Below, piece by piece: positions 35,785-46,799 of a stretch of 64,000 nt of DNA; the first letter of the stretch is position 1; every line of letters starts with the position of its first letter. The position numbers and the translations under genes were made by a program. The stretch comes from Ahaetulla prasina (Eukaryota > Chordata > Lepidosauria > Squamata > Colubridae), in contig NC_080543.1 in the NCBI RefSeq assembly GCF_028640845.1, positions 92,183,825-92,247,824 on the forward strand, given 5' to 3'. The notes beneath the pieces were generated by a model. It made no database searches and was not told the origin of the DNA. It saw nothing but the letters and a program-made list of their open reading frames with translations.

Positions 35785-35800
35785 GCATTCTAGCCTTTTT
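35785..35800. repeat. L1 target-site duplication, right
   Basis: Exact copy of the 16-mer at 24448-24463. Confidence 0.9.
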
Positions 35801-35892
35801 AACTGGAATTCTGTGTTGATAAGGGTTGCAAATGGGACTAATACAAAACTACAATGCCCTTAGATTTGTCTTGAAGTTAAACTCATCATCTG

Positions 35893-36027
<135 letters not shown>

Positions 36028-36039
36028 CTCCTTTCTTTT

Positions 36040-36257
36040 CATTTTTATTCTGGTGAATCTTGTATGATTTCTCAGAGATTGCCTGGACAAGAGTACAGTT
36101 TTCATGACATGGTTTTTCAGAAATAGTTTGCCACTGCCTCCTTCCTAGGGCTGAGAGAAATTATTGGCCCAAGGTCAACCAGCTGGCTTTGGGCCTAAAA
36201 TAGGCTAGAATTCATGATTTCCTCATCTCTAGTTTATGCCAAAACTGACTCTCTATG
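36040..36257 (-). mobile_element. tRNA-derived squamate SINE
   Basis: Read on the minus strand it begins GAGAGTCAGTTTTGGCATAA and continues through the CCAGCTGGTTGACCTTGGGC block to CAGCCCTAGGAAGGAGGCAG. It ends in a tail resembling the BovB LINE 3' end (GTCCAGGCAATCTCTGAGA). This is the head-to-tail plan of squamate SINEs mobilised by BovB. Partial tails of the same type are at 54418-54545 and, in a related form, at 52425-52550. Confidence 0.75.
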
Positions 36258-36289
36258 TCTTCCTATAGAGTAATTAAATTCCTCTTCTC

Positions 36290-36475
36290 AGGACACTGCT
36301 ACTGGACATTGCATGCCCAAACAACCAGACACAGAGACAATTTTTTCTGCTTATGTCATCACTCTGCTGAATACCTAATTCCAACAGTACTGTCTTATGT
36401 CTAAATATATTAGCCCATGTACTATGGCTTTATTACTATTATCTTTCTCATCTTTTCTATCATCTTTTCTTATTA
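36290..36475 (+). mobile_element. Snake L3/CR1 LINE fragment (family A)
   Basis: Aligns with 4420-4600: GCCCAAACAACCAGACACAG followed by CATCACTCTGCTGAATACC and then the 3' UTR. More diverged than the 4.2-kb copy. Confidence 0.7.
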
Positions 36476-36479
36476 GATG

Positions 36480-36806
36480 AGAAATCATCGTCATCATCAT
36501 CCTGTGGCTGGGTCTGCATGGCTATCGGGTGCTTTCCCTATGGTTATGGGAATGCTGGTTTTTGGATCAGTAGTGGCTTAGCCACCATGAACCAACCCAG
36601 GCACCTACTATCACCAATGATGAGAAGAAATCAACAAAATTCCATACTCGATCAGTCATCGCCCAGGTCAACAAGGACCACGTCAGATGCTATGGTTCCT
36701 GGACATCTGCTGAAAAATGGACTACAGGCTCAGTTGCTACTGTTTGAGAACCAGGACGTGCAATTGTAAAGCAACTGGGATAAAACATCATATATCTTAA
36801 GAAGAT
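36480..36806. other. Unclassified, possibly repeat-derived DNA
   Basis: Opens with a short CATCATCGTC-type repeat. The interior looks like the 3' region of an element that resumes after the solo LTR (GCAGCAACCCGTATCAACC, 37411-37429) and ends in an AT-rich tail near 37530. The family is not identified. Confidence 0.3.
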
Positions 36807-36811
36807 ACTTG

Positions 36812-37384
36812 TGTTGTGGTCCGTCAGCAGCCTACAGAGCTGGCAATGGAGTCAGACAGCGATGAGGCTGAGGTGAAGCCAGGGCCATCGGGAAGTGAGG
36901 TGTGAACTCTAGAGTCTCCAGAGACTGATAGTAGTGAGGCAGAGGAACAGGAGGAACCTGTTCCTAATGCATGCATGAGAAGAGCTGCCAGAAGGCAAGA
37001 GCAGCTCAAGCAAAAAGGACAACTTAGGAGTAGGGCCAAGAGATTACTGGCCCATCCCATAAGGCTTAAAACAGACCAGCACCGGCGTTTGCGCTTTACC
37101 AGAAAACAACATTGGTAGCTTCATCTTCTGCTTCATCTTCTGCTTCGTCTACGTCTTGCCTTTATTTTTGTGACTTGTGCACGTTTGCCAAGAAAGGCCT
37201 TTGGCAGTTTGCCTAATTGGACCAAGTTTTGCGAGAAAATGGAGGAATTTGTGTTGGGAGGCATTTGTTTTAATTTGAGTTGAACGACGCTGAGAATGAA
37301 GTAATTCTCAGCTGTTCAAATGAAGTTGGTTTGTTTTTTTATGGACTGACTTTCTTACTACCTACTTGGGCCTGGGTCACAACA
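36812..37384. mobile_element. Solo LTR, 573 bp
   Basis: Starts TGTTGTGGTCCGTCAG and ends CTGGGTCACAACA, so TG...CA with a 7-bp inverted end (TGTTGTG/CACAACA). An exact 5-bp duplication, ACTTG, flanks it at 36807-36811 and 37385-37389. No internal gag/pol is present. The upper half is purine-rich with GAGGCAGAGGAACAGGAGG. The parent element (Ty3-type or endogenous retrovirus) cannot be determined. Confidence 0.85.
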
Positions 37385-37578
37385 ACTTGGTTGATACCTA
37401 AGATGCTGGCAGCAACCCGTATCAACCATTAGCACCAGTCAATCGTATTTTTGACACATTTTTAAATGTTCGGTTGACTGAGTTTCATGTTTAGTGAATA
37501 AAAGAGATAATAATATGATTATTATTACTCTTTTGTTTTGCATGCACACTAAGAGCTTCTGATTAGAGACAATTTTTT

Positions 37579-37596
37579 TCTATTCTATTCTATTCT
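37579..37596. repeat. (TTCTA)n microsatellite
   Basis: Three to four TTCTA units, i.e. (AATAG)n on the minus strand, the tail motif of snake L3 elements. The family C LINE begins directly after it. Confidence 0.75.
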
Positions 37597-37599
37597 TTT

Positions 37600-39090
37600 A
37601 TTAATTATCGTCCGGTCTCCAACCTTCGCTTCACGGCGAAGGTTGTAGAGAGTATGGTGGCATATCAATTTCCCTTGCACCTGGATGAAACTGTCTATCT
37701 AGACCCGTTCCAGTCCGGTTTTCGGCCCGGTTACAGCACGGAGACGGCTTTGGTCAAGCAGGATGATCTCTGGAGGGCCAGGGACAGGGTTGCTCCTCTG
37801 CCCTGGTCCTATTAGACCTCTCAGCGGCTTTCGATACCATCGACCATGGTATCCTGCTGCGCCGGTTGGAGGATTGGGAGTGGGAGGCACCGCTTATCGG
37901 TGGTTCTCCTCCTATCTCTCCGACCGGTCGCAGTCGGTGTTGACGGGGCAGAGGTCGGCCCCGAGGCGCCTCACTTGTGGGGTGCCGCAGGGTCGATCCT
38001 CTCGCCTTCTGTTTAACATCTACATGAAGCCGCTGGGTGAGATCATCAGTGGTTTCGTGTGAAGTACCAGCTGTATGCGGATGACACCCAGCTGTATTTT
38101 TCTACACCGGACCACCCCAACGGTTATCAAGTGCTGTCCCGTGCCTGGAGGCCGACGGGTCTGGATGGGGAGAAATAGGCTCAAGCTCAATCCTCCAAGA
38201 CAGAGTGGCTGTGGATGCCGCATCCCGATACAGTCAGCTAAATCCGCTGCTGACCATCGGTGGCGAGTCACTGGCCCCGATGGAAAGGGTCCGCAACTTA
38301 GGCGCCCTCCTGGATGAACGGCTGTCTCTAGAAGACCATTTGACGGCCGCCTCCAGGAGAGCGTTCTACCAGGTTCGCCTGGTACGCCAGTTGCGCCTTT
38401 CTGGACCGGGATGCCCTATGCACGGTCACCACGCACTCGTGACGCCTCGCCTGGATTACTGCAATGCTCTCTACATGGGGCTCCCTTGAAGGGCATCCGG
38501 AGGCTACAGTTAGTCCAGAATGCGGCTGCGCTGGTGATAGATGGAGCCCTCGTGGCTCCCGTGATAACACCCATCCCGCGCAGGCTGCACTGGCTACCTG
38601 TGGCTTTCCGGTGCGCTTCAAGGTATTGGTTACCACCTTTAAAGCGCCCATGGCATTGGGCCGGGCTACTTACGGGACCGCCTACTGCTACCGAATATCT
38701 CTCACCGACCCGTGCGCCTCACAGAGAGGGTCTCTCAGGGTGCCGCCGGCGCTGCAATGTCGCCTGGCGACGCCCAGGAAGGGCCTTCTGTGGGGCCCCC
38801 ACCTCTGAATGAACTACCCCGGACTTCGCCAGCTTTCCGACCTCCGGACCTTCCGCGGGCTTAAAACGTATTTATTTAATTGTGCAGGGCTGAGCTAGAT
38901 TTTAAATTATTGGTTTTAAATTGGGTTTTATTTGATATTTTAATTCTAAATTTACGGGCTTGTTAGAATCAGTTTTTTAATTGTTTTATATTGTATTTAT
39001 ATGTCTTTTAAATGCCTGTACACCGCCCTGAGTCCTTCGGGAGATAGGGCGGTATATAAATTTGAATAAATAAATAAATAAATAAATAAA
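37600..39090 (+). mobile_element. CR1-type LINE, reverse transcriptase to 3' end (family C)
   Basis: 5'-truncated at the start of the reverse transcriptase. Frames show NYRPVSNLRF, PFQSGFRPGYSTETALV, then DRSQSVLTGQRSAPRRLTCG with VPQG and [14 protein letters not shown]. The nucleotide sequence encoding LYADDTQL lies at 38071-38094 in another frame, and RLDYCNALYMGLP near 38450-38489. Frameshifts and a premature TAG near 37813 break it. The 3' UTR carries the family hairpin (39023-39052) and an (AAAT)n tail. Right flank TTCTATTAC resembles the left (TTCTA)n, suggesting that array was the target. Confidence 0.9.
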
Positions 39091-39099
39091 TTCTATTAC

Positions 39100-40140
39100 A
39101 ATTTATAATCAACTGGATTTTTTATCATTAATTTTGAAAATAGAAATACTTCTTAGTTCCACATGTATTAAATATGTCACAGTTTGGGATAGGAGTGGGA
39201 ACTCTTGTGAGAGGATTAGTTGGTAATGTGTCTCAGCAATTTCTGTAACAAATAAATAAAGATATTCAATCCATGCAAAATTATGGCTCGTGAAGTGTTA
39301 CTAATTTTTTTATAAATGATTTAATGACTGCAACAGAAAATCTTCATTATTAATTTGGATTACTATCATTCATTTTCTAGATCATTAAACTGCAGGATTA
39401 TTTGTAGTAAATAAGTAGTAGTAGTTTTAGTAGTAAACCAGTGAATATCTTGCAAAAAGAAAAAGAAAATTACAAACGCCTTGAAAGAAGTACTAGATTT
39501 AAATATTAAAAACTTAGCAGAATTAAAAGCTTCAAAACAACAATATCACTGAATTCGACTGAATCTGGAATGATTTTGATATATAATTTATATAAGTAAA
39601 TTATTTAGTATTTATGCAAATTAGCCTATTATGAAGAGACCCTGTGTTGTGAGTGGCAGTTCAACCCATGTACCTTTCAACTGCTAATAAAATAAATATT
39701 GAAATAAAAAATGTTTTTAGTTCACATGTATGCAAGATGGCATGAAGCTGTAGACAATGTGTTGGAGTATAAAGCTTTGTTGTATCAGGGGTCTGGTGGG
39801 GAACTTTCATAGAAGCTAATGAATGTCTTTGTTTCAAAAGAATTCTGGCTTGAATTTTATGTATCGCATATAATATCAGGTTACAATCTGCCAAGTAGCA
39901 CTCCTGTATTTCCTCTTTTCATTCCGGTGAGACATACCCATGAGCAGTGGATAGAACACAATGCCAGACAACTGTCTATTGCAACAGATGCTATACATAC
40001 ACACCATAAGCAATTGTCCTTCTTCCTCAGAAAGAAGGAAGTAGTCTGATTCTGCTAATAAGGCAATCTAGAAGCAGGTTTAAAGCTGGACTTGAATACA
40101 TATGCATGAATCCCTAACTTTTGCACCAAGAAGACATGGT
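39100..40140. other. Unassigned AT-rich DNA
   Basis: No gene or bounded repeat recognised. Confidence 0.5.
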
Positions 40141-40144
40141 TGTA

Positions 40145-40242
40145 TTGTGAATAAAAAGTTCGGTGGCGGTGTGGGCGGAGCCTCCAGCAGCCACTGCTAC
40201 TGGTTTGCCTGAACCAGACAGAACTGGCTGAATACCACTGCA
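40145..40242. mobile_element. Partial hAT-like MITE end
   Basis: One end only: on the minus strand it starts CAGTGGTATTCAGCCAGTTC and continues into a GC-rich core (GGAGGCTCCGCCCACA). The matching inverted end is not visible, so the element is truncated. Confidence 0.45.
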
Positions 40243-40850
40243 TCAAGTTGTAGTTGTATGTATTGGTGTATTTGTGTATATTTCTCCAATGTAGAGATCT
40301 GTGCATGTCTCACTGCAATGTACCTCATATATCACATTACTCAAAAACAAAATAACCACTTCACAAATGCATGGCACAACAAGGAAAGCAAGCATATCAG
40401 GACAACATTCAGCAGTCCATTTGCATTTGAAAGACAAAGGCCACTCTTCTGAAGACAGCAAAGTCCACATTCTGGACAGAGAGGACTGTTGGTTTGAAAG
40501 AGGTATCAAAGAGGCCATCTACATTAAAACTGAACAGCCCTCTCTCAATAAAGGGGGAGGGATGCAACACCACCTACCTATGTTTACAACATAGTCCTTT
40601 CAGCAGTTCCAAGAAGGTTCCACAAATATTTGTACTATTCAGGTAGCCCTGAGGGCACAGAAAAACCTCCAAGTGTCCTCAATGAGTCTCAGAAAGAATG
40701 CTAACAACCTGATGACTGCAAGGAATATAAATCTTTCTGTTCTCCACCATTCAGTCAGAACTGAAGAAGTTTCTTGGATGAGAAGCAAAATGTCTTCAAG
40801 GAAAAACAAAGAAAGTCCAGTTGCCTCTTTAAAAAGCACTTCTGGCAAAT
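40243..40850 (+). mobile_element. Penelope-like element 3' part with inverted 5' segment
   Basis: Penelope-like elements encode a reverse transcriptase followed by a GIY-YIG endonuclease. The downstream half of the endonuclease is on plus at 40400-40590: SGQHSAVHLHL, WFERGIKEAIYIK and PSLNKGGG, then a stop. Its upstream half is on minus at 40341-40265: VIYEVHCSETCTDLYIGE. The two halves are adjacent but in opposite orientation, as expected for twin priming during insertion. The 3' UTR (to about 40850) contains the CTGAAGA hairpin also found at 23.8 kb. The reverse transcriptase is absent. Confidence 0.8.
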
Positions 40851-40869
40851 TGAACATATAGTTCGTTTG

Positions 40870-41895
40870 TATTTGAGAATGGTTTATACTTGTTTTCCAT
40901 ACACAATTATAAATATAGGTATCTCTTATATGCATATGTAAACTTTAACCAGAAATATAAAATGTCAAAAGTGACCTTTGTCTGAATGTATTCATATGAC
41001 TAGTTCAGACAAAATATGGTCTACATAAACCGTGATCCTTTAAAATAAGCATATAATACCACCAGCCATCTTCAAAACAGGCAATTTCTTTCTGTAATTC
41101 TAAACAAGCAAAATAACCCAAGGGTAATATGGAAACTCAAGTAAGCTATAGAGTGTATATTTAAATAAGAAAATAAATATTCCAGAAAACAAATATAGAT
41201 ATTATTTCATTAGAATGAAAAAAATTCCATATATATTAGATTTTTTAAAAATATTATGCTTATTATATTGCTGTAATACATATATAAAAAAGGAAAAATA
41301 TAGACAAAGAAATTGGGGTGGGTGCAAATAGAAAGGAGAAAGAGGAGCAACGAAAACACATCATGTTATTATAGGAATCATTTAGCCCAATTTTTAAACA
41401 CATCATTAATTCTTGGCAGCACAGAATGATCTTAATTAGACTTTCCATTAGGTTAACAGAAACTGAAAGTTACTGCATATGCATTATAGATATTCTAAGA
41501 TTATAGATCTTGGGTTGTATTCACTGCCCAAAATTGAAGAGTAATTTTTTGGTTAGACCACCACTACCAGCACCATGCTTGATAAACCCATAGTTCTTCA
41601 CACAGTGACAATTTGTGTTTTCAATGGATAATTTAAAACTGTTTCATCAGGTTAGGATACAGCAATATCTTATGGTCCTCAGTTCTTATTTGGAGTAGTT
41701 ACTGAGACCCAGGATCCTCCATATATACGTCACACAGGAGAGAATACATTTCAGGGTATTCCTATGGGATCTGGAATTTCTTCCAGAAAGAAATTCTGGG
41801 CTTGGGTTTCTACTTGCTTCAATGTGTGAGGTAGTGAATGATGATCATGCAAAGAAAAGGCATGAGAGAAAGTTCATTAGAAACAGTAAATTAGA
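40870..41895. other. Unassigned AT-rich DNA
   Basis: No gene or bounded repeat recognised. Confidence 0.5.
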
Positions 41896-41897
41896 AT

Positions 41898-42135
41898 CAT
41901 GAATGATGGCAAATATATGTGTCCTAATATAATGTTGCAGGATCCAATCTGGGTTGGTCACCAGAACCAGAAGCTTAGTCTTCCAAGCTTTTGGACTTGT
42001 GCTGGAACCAATCTTCAGGGAACTTCCCTCTCACTGAATGTGTCATTTTTAGTTAAGTTGGCTGAGATAAGCATTCAGTTTTATAACCATTGTTCTTACC
42101 TTTGCTGGTCTTTGCTGGTCTATAGGCTGAGGAGT
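41898..42135 (+). repeat. Unclassified interspersed repeat, copy 2
   Basis: Carries GGCAAATATATGTGTCC, GGATCCAATCTGGGTTGGTC and TCTTCCAAGCTTTTGGACT in the same order as copies at 17953 and 46615. A TTTGCTGGTC unit is repeated twice near 42101-42120. No coding frame. Confidence 0.6.
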
Positions 42136-42465
42136 CATTGAGCAGTGCAAAAATGTCATTTCATTGATTCATTAAACTAGAAAGTTGCTTCTTTTCTCAT
42201 ATGTATTTAACAAAGTACTTACTCCAGCTAAATAAAATATGGAAATAATGAGTACAACAGTAATTAGTAAAATTGAGACCACATATCAACCTAATTTCTA
42301 AATCTGAAATTTCAATCTAATATAATCCCATACCAATGTATGCTTAGTCTTACTCCTTTTAGAGTGAAGCTGTAGTGGGGGAAAGGGAGAGGCTGAGTAA
42401 GGAAGATGTTGCATTCTCTCCTGTTATCCGGTTGGTAATTTTCATGTGTGGATACGTGGTATTTG

Positions 42466-43008
42466 AATAGAGAATAGAATAGAATTTTTTATTGGCCAAG
42501 TGTGATTGGACACACAAGGAATTTGTCTTGGTGCATGCGCTCTCGGTGTACATAAAAGAAAAGATAAATTCATCAAAAATCATAAGGTACACACTTAATG
42601 ATAGTCATGGGGAACAAATAAGCAATCAAATCATATTAGGAAACAGTCAATATAATCGTAAGGACATCAGCAACAAGGCTACAGTCATACAGTCATAAGT
42701 GGGAGGAGATGGGTGATGGGAACGATGAGAAGATTAATAGTAATGCAGACTTAGTAACTAGTTTGACAGTGTTGAGGGAATTATTTGTTAAGCAGAGTGA
42801 TGGCGTTCGGGGAAAAAACTGTTCTTGTGTCTAGTTGTTCTGGTGTGCAGTGTTCTATAGTGTCGTTTTGAGGGTAGGACTTGAAACAGTTAATGCCCAG
42901 GATATGAGGAGTCTGTAAATATTTTCACAGCCCTCTTTTTGACTCTTGCAGTATACAGATCCTCAATGGAAGGCAGGTTGGTAGCAATTGTTTTTTCTGC
43001 AGTTCTTT
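42466..43008 (-). mobile_element. Snake L3/CR1 LINE 3' part with AATAG tail (family A)
   Basis: Minus-strand copy. On plus it opens with (AATAG)n at 42465-42486 and ATTGGCCAAGTGTGATTGG, the known 3' end of snake L3. It then runs through the 3' UTR into the coding tail, where the minus strand matches the block at 4310-4490, and breaks off near 43005. Known property of this family: its 3' tail seeds AATAG microsatellites in snake genomes. Confidence 0.9.
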
Positions 43009-43009
43009 G

Positions 43010-44548
43010 TGTCTACCATAGGAAGTCTATTGTAAGAATACTATTGTGTCTGCATGCAGAAAAAACTGAAAACTGTCTTTGAGACATTTACCACAATATA
43101 CAATAGGAAATCTGCCAGAAGAGCTTTTTACTTTTTTGAACTATAGGCTTTAAGACAGGTGAATGCCTCCAGGGTTTCTGCCTGAGTTTGCTGTGTTTCG
43201 TGACTAAGTTAGGACTTTGCCCATTAACAGCAAAATTAACAAAACCTATCAGTAAATAGCAGAGCCTCCTTTTTTCCTTTCCTGGAAAGTTAGCATGCAG
43301 GGGGTTGGTTGGCTGATGCAACATCAAAATAGCTGTTGATTTGTCTTTTTGAACATGATCTACCAACAATATCAATCTTTTTAACACTTAGATATGACTA
43401 TATACTGGTAGGTCTAGGTATTATGTAATATCTTGTATGGATATTAAACCAAAAGAGGAAAATAATACTGCCTCTTTCGTCCATTTTATATTTCTCACAG
43501 ACTATAGAGGACACTGTGGTCAGATAAGTGGAGCTTCTGCCTGGGCCAAGAAATTAGTTTGAGAAAATATCACATACAAGCCATTCCTTAATTCATAGAC
43601 AAATAAAGAAGGAAAGCACAGTGAGACATGCATAATTCAGTTACTGTGGCTTTACAATAAAATAGTACTGATGTACACCATATGGAGTTGGTTTCTTAGT
43701 CTGTCTTGTAAGACTGGTACATACTGAGTTAACAGCCAACTGTTCTTAAACATTCTCTGTGCTCTCCAAAAATCATGACCATGGTAGCATCTTACTAACT
43801 TTATTAAAAGGTTCCTTTTGAGTTTTCATAATCTTTCTTAATCAGAAACTGTGCTAAAGACTTCTGATTTTTGTTTCCACAAATAACGAGATCTACAATA
43901 TCTCTTGTGTCCTGTAAATATAAAAATGGCAATGGTAAGTTTCCTTGTCTTAAAATCATAAACAACACAACAATATTCTTTAAAATTCTTAATCACAGTG
44001 ATTTCTTGATATGGCTATTCCAACTCCTATTTCCAAAGTCCAATCTATGTAATTATTTGTTAAAAAAATTCTGTAGGCTTAACTATATTTAATTTTAGAT
44101 TCCACTAACATGTCTGGAATAGACTGAAGTTTATATGAAGTTTATATAAAATGAAGTTTTTAAAAAACTGAATATAATGAAAACCCAATTATCTCCCGCA
44201 ACAACTCAAATGATTTAAAAACAAAAATATCAGTAGTTTATTTCCTGATTATATAGACTTTTTAAAAAATGTAATGCAATTTTCAAACTGAGATTATCCT
44301 AGAATATAAATTTGTCACATGAATCAGAGCCAAAATTATAATTCTGTCTCAACATCCTCCAAACAGACCTTACTGCATGGTTGAAGACGATGAAGTGGAA
44401 GTGCCTGATGCTCATGTCATCAAACAGTTGTGTAAGCAGAACTCTAACAGAAGAAATCTAAAACTGAAGAACAGTTGCTCCATAGCTATTGGCTTGAAAA
44501 AGTGGGAGGAAGAGGTTTAGGAATTAAACCAAAGGACAAAGGATAAAC
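43010..44548. other. Unassigned AT-rich DNA
   Basis: No gene or bounded repeat recognised. A 99-codon minus frame at 43088-43387 shows no domain. Confidence 0.5.
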
Positions 44549-44550
44549 CA

Positions 44551-45194
44551 AAGGACTACTGCAATGCTCTCTACATGGGGCTCCCCTTGAAGAGCACCCG
44601 GAGACTTCAGCTAGTTCAGAACGCGGCTGCGCGGGTTATTGAGGAAGCGTCTCGGAGCTCCCACATAACACCTATCCTGCGCAGACTGCACTGGCTACCT
44701 GTTGTTTTCTGGGTGCGCTTCAAGGTATTGGTTACCACCTTTAAAGCGCTCCATGGCTTAGGACCGGGCTATCTACGGGACCGTCTACTGCCGGCTTCTA
44801 TCTCCCATCGTCCGGTACGCTCCCACAGAGAGGGACTCCTCAGGGTGCCGTCAGCCAAACAGTGTCGACTGGCGGCCCCAGGGGAGGGCCTTCTGTGGCA
44901 GCTCCGACCCTGTGGAACGAACTTCCCCTCGGACTTCAACAATTACCTGACCTTAGGACCTTTCGCCGCGAACTTAAAACTTATTTATTTCGTATGGCTG
45001 GACTAGCCTGATTTTTATTTTTATTGGATGGGTTTTTAAAATTTTGTGATTTTACGGGGGAGTACGTTTTTTAACATTTTGGGCATTTAAATTAGTTTTT
45101 TAAGGGATGTTTTTAATTATTGTGTGTATTTATATTTTATCTGCCTGTTCACCGCCCTGAGTCCTTCGGGAGAAGGGCGGTATACAAATTAAAA
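44551..45194 (+). mobile_element. CR1-type LINE 3' end, young copy (family C)
   Basis: 5'-truncated. An open frame at 44575-45006 covers the C-terminal 143 codons of the reverse transcriptase protein: MGLPLKSTRRLQLVQNAAAR, ITPILRRLHWLPVVF, HGLGPGYLRDRLLP and HREGLLRVPS. The 3' UTR with the family hairpin (45152-45180) follows. The lack of stops over the frame and high GC mark it as recent. Confidence 0.9.

Positions 45195-45281
<87 letters not shown>
45195..45281. repeat. (ATT)n microsatellite tail
   Basis: About 28 ATT units directly joined to the 3' end of the LINE, i.e. an expanded LINE tail. A minus frame of pure Asn across it is an artefact. Confidence 0.95.
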
Positions 45282-45289
45282 AGCAACAC

Positions 45290-46080
45290 AAAGGGCAGGA
45301 TTCCAGAGGCATTGTGAGATGGCTGGTGGCATGGCTTCCTAATTGTATTCAGTGCATTTTCTCATCTAACTTTCTTACCACATCTTCTTATCTAATTCAT
45401 CTAACTTTATTGTGTCTGCTTGGGAATGTGAACCAGGAAGAAAAGTTGATCTCTGCAAATCTTATTGCAGGAAATACATATTATAGGTAGAGCTATTTCT
45501 AAAAACAAAGGAAGTAGCAGTAAAAATATAATCTCTTCAAGCTGAACTCAGTTTCTGCTGACTTCATAAACACATGCATGCATCTTGGCAATCCAGTATG
45601 GTTTCCAGGTTCTTAATCAAACCAGAACCCAATAGAAAGAGAAAGAGAGCACCAATTTAATCTGGAGAAGGAATTTAAAAATAGATAAGTAAATTGTTTA
45701 CATAGGTTGAATTATGCCAATGTATTGAACCTCCCAGGTCAGTAGAATGAAAAAGAGATACTTTTCTCAGATGGACATAAGTATAAAATGAAGATGGACT
45801 AAAACAATATCAGTGATCAAATACTTTCACTGAATTTCTAGCAGAAAGGGTTACCCTTTGTCATATGCCTAAGGCAGTGTTCTAAATGAACAGCAGAAAA
45901 GAATGGGAAATTCTTTAGGGAATATAGATAATATTACCTTGATAATATTTTACTTTTCCTTCCCCAGTAGCACATGAGAGAAAAGGAAGAAGATTGGCTA
46001 GACAGAAGCATCCTGGGAGAATTCACACTAGGTATGGATTATGCAATACTTGGAACTTTATTCCTAAATACACCAATTTA
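45290..46080. other. Unassigned DNA
   Basis: No gene or repeat recognised. Confidence 0.5.
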
Positions 46081-46083
46081 CTT

Positions 46084-46416
46084 CCAGGGCTACGCCAACT
46101 TCCCGACCTCGGTACCTTCAAGCGGGAACTGAAGACTCTACTATTCAATCGGGCTGGACTAGCCTAAATATTTATTTTATTTTAATATTTAGTTTAATTT
46201 AATTTTAATTGAATTTTAATTGTACTAATCTATTTATAATTTTTATATTCTAAGGGTTTTATATCAGTCTTTGACCGTTTTAGTTTAAATTGGCCTGTTA
46301 AATATTTCATTTTAAATGTATTTTAAATTTGGGATTTGTATTGTGTATCTATGTGTTTTAAATAAGGCTGTACACCGCCCTGAGTCCTTCGGGAGAAGGG
46401 CGGTCTAGAAATCTAA

Positions 46417-46418
<2 letters not shown>
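46084..46418 (+). mobile_element. CR1-type LINE 3' end, short copy (family C)
   Basis: Starts at GGGCTACGCCAACTTCCCGA, covering only the last codons of the ORF, then the AT-rich 3' UTR and the hairpin at 46375-46403. It is the shortest of the 5'-truncated copies. Confidence 0.9.
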
Positions 46419-46503
<85 letters not shown>

Positions 46504-46505
46504 AT
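46419..46505. repeat. (AAAT)n microsatellite tail
   Basis: About 21 AAAT units, an expanded LINE tail. Confidence 0.95.
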
Positions 46506-46614
46506 TTGTTTCATAAATAAAATAAAAACATTTTTACAAGCTTAAAACAGCGTGATACTGTAAAGAATATAAGTCAGTCCAGTTGGCCCCTGTCCTAAGG
46601 CAAACTGAAAAAAA

Positions 46615-46735
46615 TCTTCACAAATGAAGGCAAATATATGTGTCCCAGGATAATGTTGCTGAATCCAATCTGGGTCAGTTACCAAGACCAAAGGTTTTGA
46701 CTTCCAAGCTTTCAGATATGCATTGTAATGAACTA
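46615..46735 (+). repeat. Unclassified interspersed repeat, copy 3
   Basis: Contains GGCAAATATATGTGTCCC, AATCCAATCTGGGTCAGTTA and ACTTCCAAGCTTTCAGATA in family order. Confidence 0.55.
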
Positions 46736-46799
46736 AGATATACATTCAATTTTGCAAATACTAAGATTGTTGGATGAGCAAACACAAAAACATCCAAGT

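Noticed and set aside
45130..45312. Poly-Asn frame on minus
   Set aside because: Translation of the (ATT)n LINE tail.
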